A stretch of 43,554 nucleotides of DNA from Dactylosporangium sucinum (GTDB lineage Bacteria > Actinomycetota > Actinomycetes > Mycobacteriales > Micromonosporaceae): positions 1 to 43,554 of the forward strand of contig NZ_BMPI01000088.1 in the NCBI RefSeq assembly GCF_014647515.1, in the 5' to 3' direction. Shown in pieces: positions 16,061 through 23,706 of this stretch. Each line of letters opens with the position of its first letter. Within the stretch, counting starts at the first letter, position 1. A program made the translations under genes and the position numbers. The notes beneath the pieces were generated by a model, which worked only from the letters and a program-made list of their open reading frames with translations, was not told the DNA's origin and made no database searches.

Positions 16061-17233
16061 CTACACCGCGGTCAGCGCCTCGGTCGGTGCGAGACGGGCG
16101 GCACGGACGGCCGGATAGAGTCCCGCCACCGCGCCCACGACGACCGTCGCGCCGAGGCCGGCCGGCACGGCCCAGGCGGGCAGCGCGATCGGCCAGCTCC
16201 GGCTGACGGCGTAGGCGGCGGTGACCAGCGTGCCGAGCACCACCCCGGCCGCGCCGCCGAGCGTCGACAGCAGCGCGGCCTCGGTGAGGAACTGCAGCCG
16301 GATCTGGCCGCGCGTCGCGCCGAGCGAACGGCGCAGGCCGATCTCCGCGCGCCGCTCCAGCACCGTGATCACCATGGTGTTGGCCACGCCGACGCCGCCG
16401 ACGAGCAGGGCTACCGCCCCGAGGCCGAGGAGTAGGCCGTTGAACGCGCGCTCGGTGGCGAGCCTGGCCGCCAGCGCGTCGGAGGGCCGGGACACCGCGA
16501 CCTCGTAGGGCGCCGCCGGGTTGGCGGTCGAGGCCAGCACGTCGCGCACGGCGGTGACCTGTGCATCGGCCGCCCGCAGGTAGATCGTGGTCGGGTGCGC
16601 CTCGGCGCCGAGGTACGTCCGGGCGGCGGGTGCGCCGATCAGGGCGGCGCTGTCGAGCTCGGGCAGCAGCGTGACCGGCGCGAGGATGCCGACGACCGTG
16701 AAGCCCTCGCCGCCGACCCGCACCACCATCCGCGGGTCGGGCGTGGTGATCCCGAGCCGGCGGGCGGACTCGGCGCCGAGCACCACCGCCGGGAAGTCGG
16801 CGGTGGCCGGGTTGAGCCAGGCGCCGCGCGCCACGGTCGCACCGACCGTCTCGGCCAGGTCGAGGTCGACGGCGAAGGGCAGGATGCCGTTGGTCTGCTG
16901 CGCCGGTATCCGGTCGTTGCGGTAGACGTGCACGTCGTCGGGCAGCTTGCGCAGTGCGGTCGCCGCGGTCACCGGCCCGATCCGCTCGATCATGCCGACG
17001 GCGCCGTCCGGAAGCACCGCGTGCTCGGCGGCCGTGACCCGCAACAGGTTGGTGCCCAGCGCGTCGAGGGTCCGCCGCAGGTCGGCCCGGCCCGAGCCGG
17101 AGATGCCGACCACGGCGAGCATCGCGGCGATCCCGATCGCGACGCCCAGGGCCGACAGCGCGGCCCGTGACGGCCGGGCGCGCAGGCCGACGGTGCCGAG
17201 CCGGAACACGTCACCGGCCGCGAGACGGCTCAT
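16061..17233 (-). CDS. MacB/FtsX-type ABC transporter permease
   Basis: The protein is 390 aa with the MacB architecture: one N-terminal transmembrane helix (about 22-42), a large extracytoplasmic MacB_PCD domain (about 43-265) and three C-terminal helices of an FtsX domain (about 268-290, 320-345, 355-378). The cytoplasmic signature ERRAEIGLRRSLGATRGQI is clear. It is the last gene of a six-gene operon and its ATG overlaps the TGA of the ATPase gene (ATGA). Such permeases do not import; they use ATP on the inside to drive work outside, such as export of lipoproteins, peptides or drugs, or control of cell-wall enzymes. The sigma factor, lipoprotein and peptidoglycan-binding adaptor in the operon point to an envelope role. 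Confidence 0.92.
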   Translation of the reverse strand: MSRLAAGDVFRLGTVGLRARPSRAALSALGVAIGIAAMLAVVGISGSGRADLRRTLDALGTNLLRVTAAEHAVLPDGAVGMIERIGPVTAATALRKLPDDVHVYRNDRIPAQQTNGILPFAVDLDLAETVGATVARGAWLNPATADFPAVVLGAESARRLGITTPDPRMVVRVGGEGFTVVGILAPVTLLPELDSAALIGAPAARTYLGAEAHPTTIYLRAADAQVTAVRDVLASTANPAAPYEVAVSRPSDALAARLATERAFNGLLLGLGAVALLVGGVGVANTMVITVLERRAEIGLRRSLGATRGQIRLQFLTEAALLSTLGGAAGVVLGTLVTAAYAVSRSWPIALPAWAVPAGLGATVVVGAVAGLYPAVRAARLAPTEALTAV

Positions 17234-17889
17234 CCGGCCACCACGCCGTCGTGGACGCGGATGCGGCGGGGGAGCAGGTCGGCGATCGTGCTGTCGTGCG
17301 TGATGACCAGCACGGTGGTACCGCCCGCGTTGAGCGCGCGCAGCAGCTCCAGCACGGACGCTCCGGCCGCGCTGTCGAGGTTGCCGGTCGGCTCGTCGGC
17401 CAGCAGCAGCGCCGGTTCGCCGATCACCGCCCGGGCGATGGCCACCCGCTGGCGCTCACCGCCGGAGAGCTCGTGCGGCCGGTGGCGGGCCCGGTGGGCG
17501 AGCCCGACCCGGTCCAGCGCCGCCGCGGCCCGCATGCGTCGCTCCTTGCGTCGCACGCCCGCGTAGAGCAGCCCGTCGGCGACGTTGTCGAGGGCGCTGA
17601 CCCCCGGCGCGAGGTGGAACTGCTGGAAGACGAACCCGATCGAGGCCGCTCGCAGGGCCGACAGGGCGCGGTCGCCGAGGGCCGCGACGTCGTGCCCCGC
17701 GACGGTGACGCGGCCCTCGGTCGGCCGGTCGAGCGTGCCGATCAGGTTGAGCAGCGTGGACTTTCCCGATCCGGAGGGACCCACGATCGCGGCGAGCTCA
17801 CCACGGCCGACGGTCAGGTCCACACCACGCACCGCGGTGACGTTTCCCGGGTACGTCTTCGTGACGCCCTGAAGCTCCACGACCGTCAC
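17230..17889 (-). CDS. ABC transporter ATPase, MacB/LolD type
   Basis: A GTG start at 17889 overlaps the adaptor's stop (GTGA), giving 219 aa. All ATPase motifs are present: Walker A GPSGSGKST, Q-loop FVFQQFHL, signature LSGGERQRVAIARA, Walker B LLLADEPTGNLD and switch His in VITHDS. The length and sequence are those of MacB/LolD ATPases that pair with FtsX-type permeases. The longer upstream extension of the frame runs through the adaptor gene and is not real. The protein is cytosolic and powers the permease encoded immediately downstream. Confidence 0.94.
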   Translation of the reverse strand: MTVVELQGVTKTYPGNVTAVRGVDLTVGRGELAAIVGPSGSGKSTLLNLIGTLDRPTEGRVTVAGHDVAALGDRALSALRAASIGFVFQQFHLAPGVSALDNVADGLLYAGVRRKERRMRAAAALDRVGLAHRARHRPHELSGGERQRVAIARAVIGEPALLLADEPTGNLDSAAGASVLELLRALNAGGTTVLVITHDSTIADLLPRRIRVHDGVVAG

Positions 17890-18968
17890 CGGGCCGTCCG
17901 CACGGTCATGCCCTCGCGGAGGTCGGGCCCGCTCACCTCGACGCGGCCGTCGGCGAACAAGCCGGTGGTCACGGCGACGATCCGGCTCGTGCCGCCCTCG
18001 ACGATCTCGAGGCCGTAGCCGCCCTCGGCGAGCGCGATCAGGGCGCCGACCGGCACCGCCAACACGTCCTTGCGGGTGGACGCGACGAACCGGACGCGAG
18101 CCGCGCCGTCGCCCGGCACGGCGAACGCCTCGGCGTCGTCGGCGGCGATGAGGACCTCGACCATGGGCTCCGGCGCGGACGCGGCGGTCCCGGCGTCGGG
18201 CGTGCGGACCGACCGCACGGTCCCGGCCGCCCGCGACCCGTCGGACAGCTCCACGGTCACCTTCGTCTGCACCGCCGCCAGACTCGCGCTGCGCGCCGGC
18301 AGCAGCGCGGTGACGAGCCGGGCGGTCTCGGTGAAGGTGAGCAGCGGCCCCTCGGCGACCCGGCCGGCCGTGACGACGTGCGCGGCGACCCGGATCGGGC
18401 CCGGCGCGTAGACGACCCGGCCCAGCTCGACGGTCCCGGTCTCCGGCAGGCCGAGATCGCGCTGCCAGCGCTTGACGGCCGTGGCGGTCGACGCGGTGTA
18501 CTCGTCGTCGACGGTGAACCCGGTGTAGCCCAGCGCCTTCAGGTTGGTCTCGAACTGCTTGACGTCGGCCCCGACGGATCCGCCACCCGGCGCGGGACTC
18601 GGCGAGGCGGCGCGGTCGGGCACCGCCGGCGCGGCGAGGTCGCGGTACGCCGGCAGCGTGCCGTAGAGGAGCACGACCGGCCGGTCGTCGATGCGCACGG
18701 CGGCCGCGCCGCGCTCGATCGTGGCGCCCACCGCCGGCAGCGCCGTCACCGTGCCCGTCAAGCGGCTGACCAGTTGCTGTTCCGGGCCGTGGCCGACCTT
18801 GCCGGTCGCCACCGTGACGTCGACGAGCGTCGCGCGGGTGATCGTGGTCGTCCCGGTCTCCGGCGTGGGCGCGGCGGCCGGGCCCGACGACCGCGCGACG
18901 GCCACCACCGCGGCCACGACCAGTGCCGCGGCGCCGACCGCGCCGGCGGTCAGCAGCGAGCGCTTCAT
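17886..18968 (-). CDS. HlyD-like adaptor with peptidoglycan-binding domain
   Basis: The ATG at 18968 overlaps the lipoprotein gene's TGA (ATGA). The 360-aa product has an N-terminal membrane anchor (about 5-27) and a HlyD-type beta-barrel/lipoyl framework (TTTITRATLVDVTVATGKV near the start; KDVLAVPVGAL near residue 300). An inserted PG_binding_1 domain lies at about 133-182 (VKQFETNLKALGYTGFTVDD and following). Proteins with this layout accompany MacB-type ABC systems in actinomycetes. It should link the transporter to the cell wall on the outer face of the membrane. Family placement is firm; cargo is unknown. Confidence 0.88.
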   Translation of the reverse strand: MKRSLLTAGAVGAAALVVAAVVAVARSSGPAAAPTPETGTTTITRATLVDVTVATGKVGHGPEQQLVSRLTGTVTALPAVGATIERGAAAVRIDDRPVVLLYGTLPAYRDLAAPAVPDRAASPSPAPGGGSVGADVKQFETNLKALGYTGFTVDDEYTASTATAVKRWQRDLGLPETGTVELGRVVYAPGPIRVAAHVVTAGRVAEGPLLTFTETARLVTALLPARSASLAAVQTKVTVELSDGSRAAGTVRSVRTPDAGTAASAPEPMVEVLIAADDAEAFAVPGDGAARVRFVASTRKDVLAVPVGALIALAEGGYGLEIVEGGTSRIVAVTTGLFADGRVEVSGPDLREGMTVRTAR

Positions 18969-19504
18969 CGGTTCTCGGGAAGGTTGTTGGCCGGGTCGTC
19001 GTACAGGTGCCGGCACTTCGCCACCGCGTCCCGGTACGCGGGGCTCGAGCGGTACGAAACGTCGGTCGGGCTCTGGACCAGGCCGTTCTCGTCGGGGATC
19101 GGCTCGTCGATCCCGTGGCTGCGCATGCAGTCGAAGTAGGGCCGGGACCGCTCGATCTCCGCCTGGTCGATCCTGACCGGCCAGGTCGCCGGCAGGAACT
19201 GCTTGCACTTGTCGTGCGCCGCCATGCGCGCCAGCATGGTCTCGGCGGGCACCCCGGGCTTGATGACGTGCGCCGTGACGAGCGGCTCGCCCTCCACCGG
19301 GTCGGGTGTCTCGGCCCCGTGCTCGGTGAGGCAGCGCGTGTAGCGCAGTGCCTTGTCGTAGTCGCTCTCCTTCGTCGCCGCCGACGGGCCCGCCGACCCG
19401 GAGCCGGCGGGTTGTCGCGCACTCGCCACCTCAGGTGCCGGTGGGGACGACGAGCACGCCGCGAGACCCAGGAACACGACCACGACGACGACGGCGCGTC
19501 TCAC
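18965..19504 (-). CDS. Four-cysteine lipoprotein of the ECF/MacB operon
   Basis: The GTG at 19504 overlaps the upstream TGA (GTGA), giving 179 aa. A lipobox (LAAC, Cys17) follows a short hydrophobic run, so the protein should be lipid-anchored outside the membrane. The mature part has four Cys in two similar halves: RCLTEHG (Cys58) with KCKQFLP (Cys100), and DCMRSHG (Cys126) with KCRHLYD (Cys164). The repeated C-[LM]-x-x-H-G motif is common in small actinobacterial lipoproteins next to MacB-like transporters. No enzymatic motif is recognised. It may sense the extracytoplasmic state or deliver a ligand or metal to the transporter. Function is not known. Confidence 0.8.
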   Translation of the reverse strand: MRRAVVVVVVFLGLAACSSSPPAPEVASARQPAGSGSAGPSAATKESDYDKALRYTRCLTEHGAETPDPVEGEPLVTAHVIKPGVPAETMLARMAAHDKCKQFLPATWPVRIDQAEIERSRPYFDCMRSHGIDEPIPDENGLVQSPTDVSYRSSPAYRDAVAKCRHLYDDPANNLPENR

Positions 19505-20478
19505 CGCACACTCCCGACTGAGTCGACGATCGCCACGTGCTCGACGGCCTGGCGGATCAGGATCCGTGGCGCCGGTTCGGTGGCCTGGTTGGGCAGCGTG
19601 AGCCGGAGCAGCGTCCGGTTCACGCCGAGATAGGCGAAGGTGGTCCGGTCGAAGATCAGCTCGGTCTCGGCGTCGGGGCCGCGGTAGGCGAGCGCGACGC
19701 CCGAGCGCCCGGTGACGTCGACGACGTCGCGCCGCACGCTGACGCCGGGGATCCGCCCGACCGCCGCGAACACCGCCGCCTGCACCGCCGGTGTGTGCTG
19801 GCTGAGGTACAGCACCCGGGCGGCGTTGTCGAACGCCTGGTCGTCGCCGCCGCCCGAGCGGCGGAGGTAGGCGAGCATCGCGTCGGCGTCGACCGGCAGG
19901 CCGGCACCGACGCTGGACCCGGACGCGCACGGCACCCGCCACTGCGGGACGGCGGTGCTCTGGTAGCCGTCCCGGCACCCGGCGACGGTCTCGTCGTGCC
20001 AGGCGGCCTGCGGCTGGTCGAGCGGGCGCCGGCGCACCAGACCGTCGCGGGTGCCGTCGACCGACCGCCACTCACGCACCACGAGCGGACCTTCGTCGGC
20101 CGCGGACGGCGCCTGCCCGTGTTGAACGGTCAGGTAGCGCATCACCGACTCGATGTAGACGAACTGACCCGGCAGGGCGGACACCACCGCGCCGGCCGCC
20201 GCTCGTTCCGCGGCCAGTTGCGCCACCTCGGCCGTCTCCGGTGGCCGGTCACCGCCCGACCTGGTGATCACCACCGGGACGGCGATGGCCGCCGCGACCG
20301 CGGCCGTCGCGGCGCTGACCAGCGCCGACTGCCACACGCGGGACCAGGCACGGCGCCGCGGGTGCGGCGTCCGGCCGGTCGCGGACAACACCCGGTGCCG
20401 CAGGCCGGCCGGCAGCTGCCCGGCCGGGGGGCCGAGCTGGTCGCCGAGCTCACGCAGCAGTCGCAGGTCGGGGTCCAT
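19501..20478 (-). CDS. CU044_5270-like membrane protein, likely anti-sigma partner
   Basis: The protein is 325 aa and starts at the ATG at 20478, which shares one base with the sigma factor's stop (TGATG). A cytoplasmic N-terminal part (about 1-50; MDPDLRLLRELGDQLG) precedes one transmembrane helix (about 51-72). The remainder (about 75-325) is extracytoplasmic. The layout matches the CU044_5270 group that follows ECF sigma factors in actinomycetes. An anti-sigma or signal-sensing role is inferred from operon position and topology; no zinc-binding ZAS motif is visible. The longer frame upstream overlaps the sigma gene and is rejected. Confidence 0.75.
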   Translation of the reverse strand: MDPDLRLLRELGDQLGPPAGQLPAGLRHRVLSATGRTPHPRRRAWSRVWQSALVSAATAAVAAAIAVPVVITRSGGDRPPETAEVAQLAAERAAAGAVVSALPGQFVYIESVMRYLTVQHGQAPSAADEGPLVVREWRSVDGTRDGLVRRRPLDQPQAAWHDETVAGCRDGYQSTAVPQWRVPCASGSSVGAGLPVDADAMLAYLRRSGGGDDQAFDNAARVLYLSQHTPAVQAAVFAAVGRIPGVSVRRDVVDVTGRSGVALAYRGPDAETELIFDRTTFAYLGVNRTLLRLTLPNQATEPAPRILIRQAVEHVAIVDSVGSVR

Positions 20479-21050
20479 CACACCTCGCCGGTGGGGTCGA
20501 TGCCGCCCAGCGCGGCGCGAACCTTGCGCCGGGCGCGGTTCAGCCGGGACCGCACGGTGCCCAGCGGGATGTCGAGCGCGGCGGCCACCTCGTCGTAGCT
20601 GAGGTCGCACCAGGCGATGAGCAGCAGCACGTCACGATCGCCGGCGGAGAGCCGACCGAGCGCGGCGACGAGCGGGGCGCGTGCGGCGGACGCGGTGACG
20701 CGGGCCGTGACGCGCTCGGCGTGCCCGTCGACGGTGGACTCCGGCGCGGTCCGCAACAGCGCCCGGTAGTGCGTGTTCTCCGCCCGGAAGTGCCGGGCCA
20801 GCTTGCGGGTGAGGATGCCGAACAGCCATGGCCGGGCGTCGAGCCGCTCGGGATCATACGAGTCGCGCTGCGCGAACGCGGCGAGGAACGTGTCGGCGAC
20901 GACGTCCTCGGCGGTCTCCGCGCCGACGCGCTGGTAGGCGTACCGGTAGAGCTGCGCCGCGTGGCGGTCGTAGAGATCCGCGAACCGGCCCGGGTCCATG
21001 CGGGCAGCGCGCATCGACGCTGCGTCTGCACCCGCTTCAGCCTGGATCAC
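20478..21050 (-). CDS. ECF-family RNA polymerase sigma factor
   Basis: It contains region 2 (DLYDRHAAQLYRY through EDVVADTFLAAF, about residues 22-60) and region 4 (LSAGDRDVLLL, LSYDEVAAALDIPLGTVRSR, about 120-170). The start is uncertain: GTG at 21050 (190 aa) has a purine-rich stretch upstream, while ATGs at 21014 and 20999 lack any ribosome-binding site. It heads a six-gene operon whose products act at the envelope, and is divergent from the second GH27 gene. It probably directs transcription of its own operon. The ECF group number cannot be assigned by eye. Confidence 0.88.
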   Translation of the reverse strand: MIQAEAGADAASMRAARMDPGRFADLYDRHAAQLYRYAYQRVGAETAEDVVADTFLAAFAQRDSYDPERLDARPWLFGILTRKLARHFRAENTHYRALLRTAPESTVDGHAERVTARVTASAARAPLVAALGRLSAGDRDVLLLIAWCDLSYDEVAAALDIPLGTVRSRLNRARRKVRAALGGIDPTGEV

Positions 21051-21097
21051 GTTAGGTATTTCCACTTCCCCCGGTCCGGGTTCACGGCAACTGCCCG

Positions 21098-21129
21098 GGG
21101 CGCCGCGGCCGGACCGCACCGCGGCGCCC
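21098..21129. other. Strong inverted repeat in divergent intergenic region
   Basis: A perfect 11-bp inverted repeat (21098-21108 / 21119-21129, GGGCGCCGCGG arm, 10-nt spacer) lies between the sigma factor and GH27 promoters. It may insulate the two units or form a hairpin in a long leader. No regulator is recognised for it. Confidence 0.45.
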
Positions 21130-21181
21130 GGTACAGCCTGCCCGACCGGCTCCACGCTCTGGTTCACGAGGCCGCGGGCCG

Positions 21182-21237
21182 GAGTTGCGCAACCCGGCCC
21201 GGGTTGGTGAACGCTCACAGCCCGGCGCCCGCAACTC
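21182..21237. promoter_or_regulatory. LacI/GalR operator within nested inverted repeats upstream of GH27
   Basis: GTGAACGCTCAC (21207-21218) is a LacI-type palindrome with one mismatch. It sits inside an 8-bp inverted repeat (GAGTTGCG 21182-21189, CGCAACTC 21230-21237) and beside AACCCGG-C-CCGGGTT (21191-21205). It lies 27 bp upstream of the putative -35 (21245), about 138 bp centre to centre from the similar site at 21344-21357. Confidence 0.5.
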
Positions 21238-21244
21238 GAACGTA

Positions 21245-21273
21245 TTGACGGTCGTGATGTGGTGGGCCATCCT
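21245..21273 (+). promoter_or_regulatory. Possible promoter of second GH27 gene
   Basis: TTGACG (21245-21250) is followed after 17 bp by CATCCT (21268-21273), a weak -10 keeping A2 and T6. A transcript from about 21280 would carry the ribosome-binding site GGAGGG (21300-21305). Confidence 0.35.
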
Positions 21274-21312
21274 GGCCTCGTCGCCAGTATCCGCCGCTCG
21301 GAGGGTTCCAGG

Positions 21313-22705
21313 ATGCTGCCGCGCGGTCGTCGGCCAGCGATGATGTTAGCGTTCACATGCACGTTGCTGCTGGCCGGTGCCTTCGGCGTCCTGGCCGTGC
21401 TCGGCGGCGGCCGGCCCGCCGCCGCGGCGGCCGCGCCGCTCGCCGCGCCGCCGATGGGCTGGGCCTCGTGGAACAGCTTCGCCGCCCAGATCAACTACAG
21501 CGTCATCAAGGGTCAGGTCGACGCCCTGGTCGCGTCGGGCATGAAGGACGCCGGCCACCAGTACGTCAACATCGACGAGGGGTGGTGGCAGGGCACCCGC
21601 GACGCGGCCGGCAACATCACCGTCGACCTGAACGAGTGGCCCGGCGGCATGCAGGCGATCGCCGACTACATCCACAGCAAGGGTCTCAAGGCCGGCATCT
21701 ACACCGACGCGGGGCGCGACGGCTGCGGGTACTACTACCCGACCGGGCGGCCGGCCGCACCCGGCAGCGGCAGCGAGGGGCACTACGACCAGGATTTCCT
21801 GCAGTTCTCCCGGTGGGGCTTCGACTACGTCAAGGTCGACTGGTGCGGGGGCTCCGCCGAGGGACTCGACCCGCGCGGCACCTACCAGGCGATCAGCGAC
21901 GCGATCGGCCGGGCCACGGCGCAGACCGGCCGGCCCATGGTGCTCTCCGTCTGCAACTGGGGCGTCGCGAACCCGTGGGACTGGGCGCCGGCCATGTCGA
22001 ACCTGTGGCGGACCAGCGGCGACATCATCTTCTACGGCGAGCGCCCGTCGATGAGCCGGGTCCTGGACATTCGACTCCGCGCAGCACCCCGGCGCGCAGG
22101 GCCCGGGCCACTACAACGATCCCGACATGCTCGTCGCCGGCATGACCGGGTTCACCACCGCGCAGAACCGCACCCACCTCAGCCTGTGGGCCATCTCGGG
22201 CGCGCCGTTGCTCGCCGGCAACCGGCTCGACCAGCTGAGCGCCGAGACCCGCGCCGTGCTCACCAACCGGGAGGTCATCGCCGTCGACCAGGACGCCCTC
22301 GGCCGGCAGGGGGTCAAGGTCGCCGAGGACCGGTCCGGCCTCCAGGTGTACAGCAAGGTGCTGTCGGGCGGTGGCCGCCGGGCGGTCGTGCTGCTGAACC
22401 GCACCGGCGCGGCGGCGTCGATCACCGCCCGCTGGGCGGACCTCGGCCTGACCGGCGCCGCCACCGCACGCAACCTGTGGACCGCGACCAACCTCGGGAC
22501 CCTTGCCGCCGGCTACACGACGACGGTGCCCGCGGGCGAGGCCGTGCTGCTGACCGTCACCGGCACCGACAGTGCCGCGGGCCGGCTCGTCGGCGGCCAG
22601 TCCGGCCGTTGCCTGGACGTGCCGAACTCCAGCAGCAGCAACGGCGTCCAGCTGCAACTGTGGGCCTGCAACGGCCAGACCAACCAGCAGTGGGCGCTGC
22701 GCTGA
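21313..22705 (+). pseudogene. Second GH27 alpha-galactosidase, frameshifted, with remnant CBM13
   Basis: The ATG at 21313 has GGAGGG 7 nt upstream and encodes a signal peptide followed by a GH27 barrel (APPMGWASWNSF; nucleophile Asp176 in VKVDWC). The frame then changes near 22069-22071. Frame 1 reads VLDIRLRAAP, while the next frame continues the conserved FDSAQHPGAQGPGHYNDPDM, including the acid/base Asp (codon at 22124). The loss of two bases from an Asp-Ile-Phe-Asp stretch explains it. The second frame runs to 22705 and ends in a single ricin-type repeat (GRCLDVPN to NQQWALR) where the paralogue at 2198 has three. A rare TTA Leu codon lies at 21346. As it stands, translation would read on out of frame to 22992 without the acid/base residue. 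A sequencing error would restore a normal enzyme of about 464 aa. Confidence 0.85.
21344..21357. promoter_or_regulatory. LacI/GalR-type operator inside GH27 signal-peptide codons
   Basis: TGTTAGCGTTCACA differs by one base from the operator at 8847-8860. It spans codons encoding MLAFT, beginning 31 nt after the start, and supplies the rare TTA codon. It could act as a downstream operator that pairs with 21207-21218 by looping. Confidence 0.45.
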
Positions 22706-22712
22706 CCCGCAC

Positions 22713-22738
22713 GCGGGTGCCGCCCGGGCGGCACCCGC
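22713..22738 (+). terminator. Terminator after second GH27 gene
   Basis: A perfect 26-nt palindrome (22713-22738, arm GCGGGTGCCGCCC) begins 8 nt after the stop and is followed by TTTC. It is a convincing intrinsic terminator. Confidence 0.8.
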
Positions 22739-22781
22739 TTTCATCTCGGTCCCTCACCCGGCGCGGACGTACCGTCGTACC

Positions 22782-23627
22782 GTGCGGATCCTGGTTGCCG
22801 GCGCCACCGGTGCGATCGGGCGTCAGCTCGTGCCCCAGCTGCTCGACGCCGGCCACGACGTCACCGGGTTCTCCCGGACGGCCGGCGGCATCGAGCGGAT
22901 CCGGGGTCAGGGGGCGACCGCGGTGCAGGGCGACGTCTTCGACCGCGATGGACTGCGCGCACTCGTCGTCGCGGCCGCGCCCGACGTGGTGATCCATCAG
23001 CTCACCGACCTGGCCGGTGCCGACGACGCGGCCAACAGCCGGCTGTGGCGGGAGGGGACGCGCAACCTGGTCGATGCCGCCCGGCAGGCGGGGGTCGGGC
23101 GGTTCGTCGTGCAGTCGCTCGCCTTCGCGTACGTGCCGGGGGAGGAGCCGGCCGACGAGACCGTGCCGCTCGACACCGGTGCGACTGCGGAGCCCGTGCG
23201 GGCGATGGAGGAGATCGTCGCCGAGGTGGACACGGCCGTCGCGCTGCGGTACGGGACGCTCTACGGGCCGGGAACCTGGTACGCGCCCGGCGGCGCGGTC
23301 GCCGCGGCCCTCAAGGGGGAGCCGGGTGCGAAGTTCCTCGGCAGCATCGTCGCGGACCGGTCGGTGACGTCCTTCGTGCACGTCGCCGACGCCGCGGGCG
23401 CCGCCGTCGACGCGCTCGGCTGGCCGTCCGGGCCGGTCAACATCGTCGACGACGAGCCGGCGCAGGGACGTGCGTGGCTGCCGGTGCTCGCCGCGGCGAT
23501 CGGCGCGCCCGCGCCCGAGGAGAGCGACGGGCGGATGCCCGGGGCCCGGGGTGCGTCCAACCGGCTGGCCCGGTCGCGGGGCTGGCGGCCGCGGTACCCG
23601 AGCTGGCGCACGAGCTTGGGTCGCTGA
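22782..23627 (+). CDS. NAD(P)-dependent epimerase/dehydratase (extended SDR)
   Basis: The start is GTG at 22782, giving 281 aa beginning MRILVAGATGAIGRQLV, a classic Rossmann G-x-x-G-x-x-G dinucleotide site. A -10-like TACCGT ends 6 nt before the GTG and there is no ribosome-binding site, so a leaderless mRNA is likely. It shows VVIHQLTDL after the third strand and ALRYGTLYGPGTWY in the substrate region. The usual Y-x-x-x-K is not seen: the expected position reads PVRAMEEIV after an extended acidic stretch, so activity may be atypical. It is probably a soluble sugar-nucleotide or nucleoside-diphosphate-type reductase/epimerase homologue. It stands alone between a terminator and the PrsW-like gene. 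Substrate unknown. Confidence 0.82.
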   Translation: MRILVAGATGAIGRQLVPQLLDAGHDVTGFSRTAGGIERIRGQGATAVQGDVFDRDGLRALVVAAAPDVVIHQLTDLAGADDAANSRLWREGTRNLVDAARQAGVGRFVVQSLAFAYVPGEEPADETVPLDTGATAEPVRAMEEIVAEVDTAVALRYGTLYGPGTWYAPGGAVAAALKGEPGAKFLGSIVADRSVTSFVHVADAAGAAVDALGWPSGPVNIVDDEPAQGRAWLPVLAAAIGAPAPEESDGRMPGARGASNRLARSRGWRPRYPSWRTSLGR

Positions 23628-23706
23628 CGGCGGCGGTGGCGTCCGGCCGAGCGCCGGAAGCTTGGCGGCGCCCCATCGGCCGCCGCCGGCTGGAATACTG
23701 CATGGC

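Noticed and set aside
22060..22080. Programmed ribosomal frameshift in the second GH27 gene
   Set aside because: No slippery heptamer or downstream pseudoknot is apparent, and the change fits a simple two-base loss.
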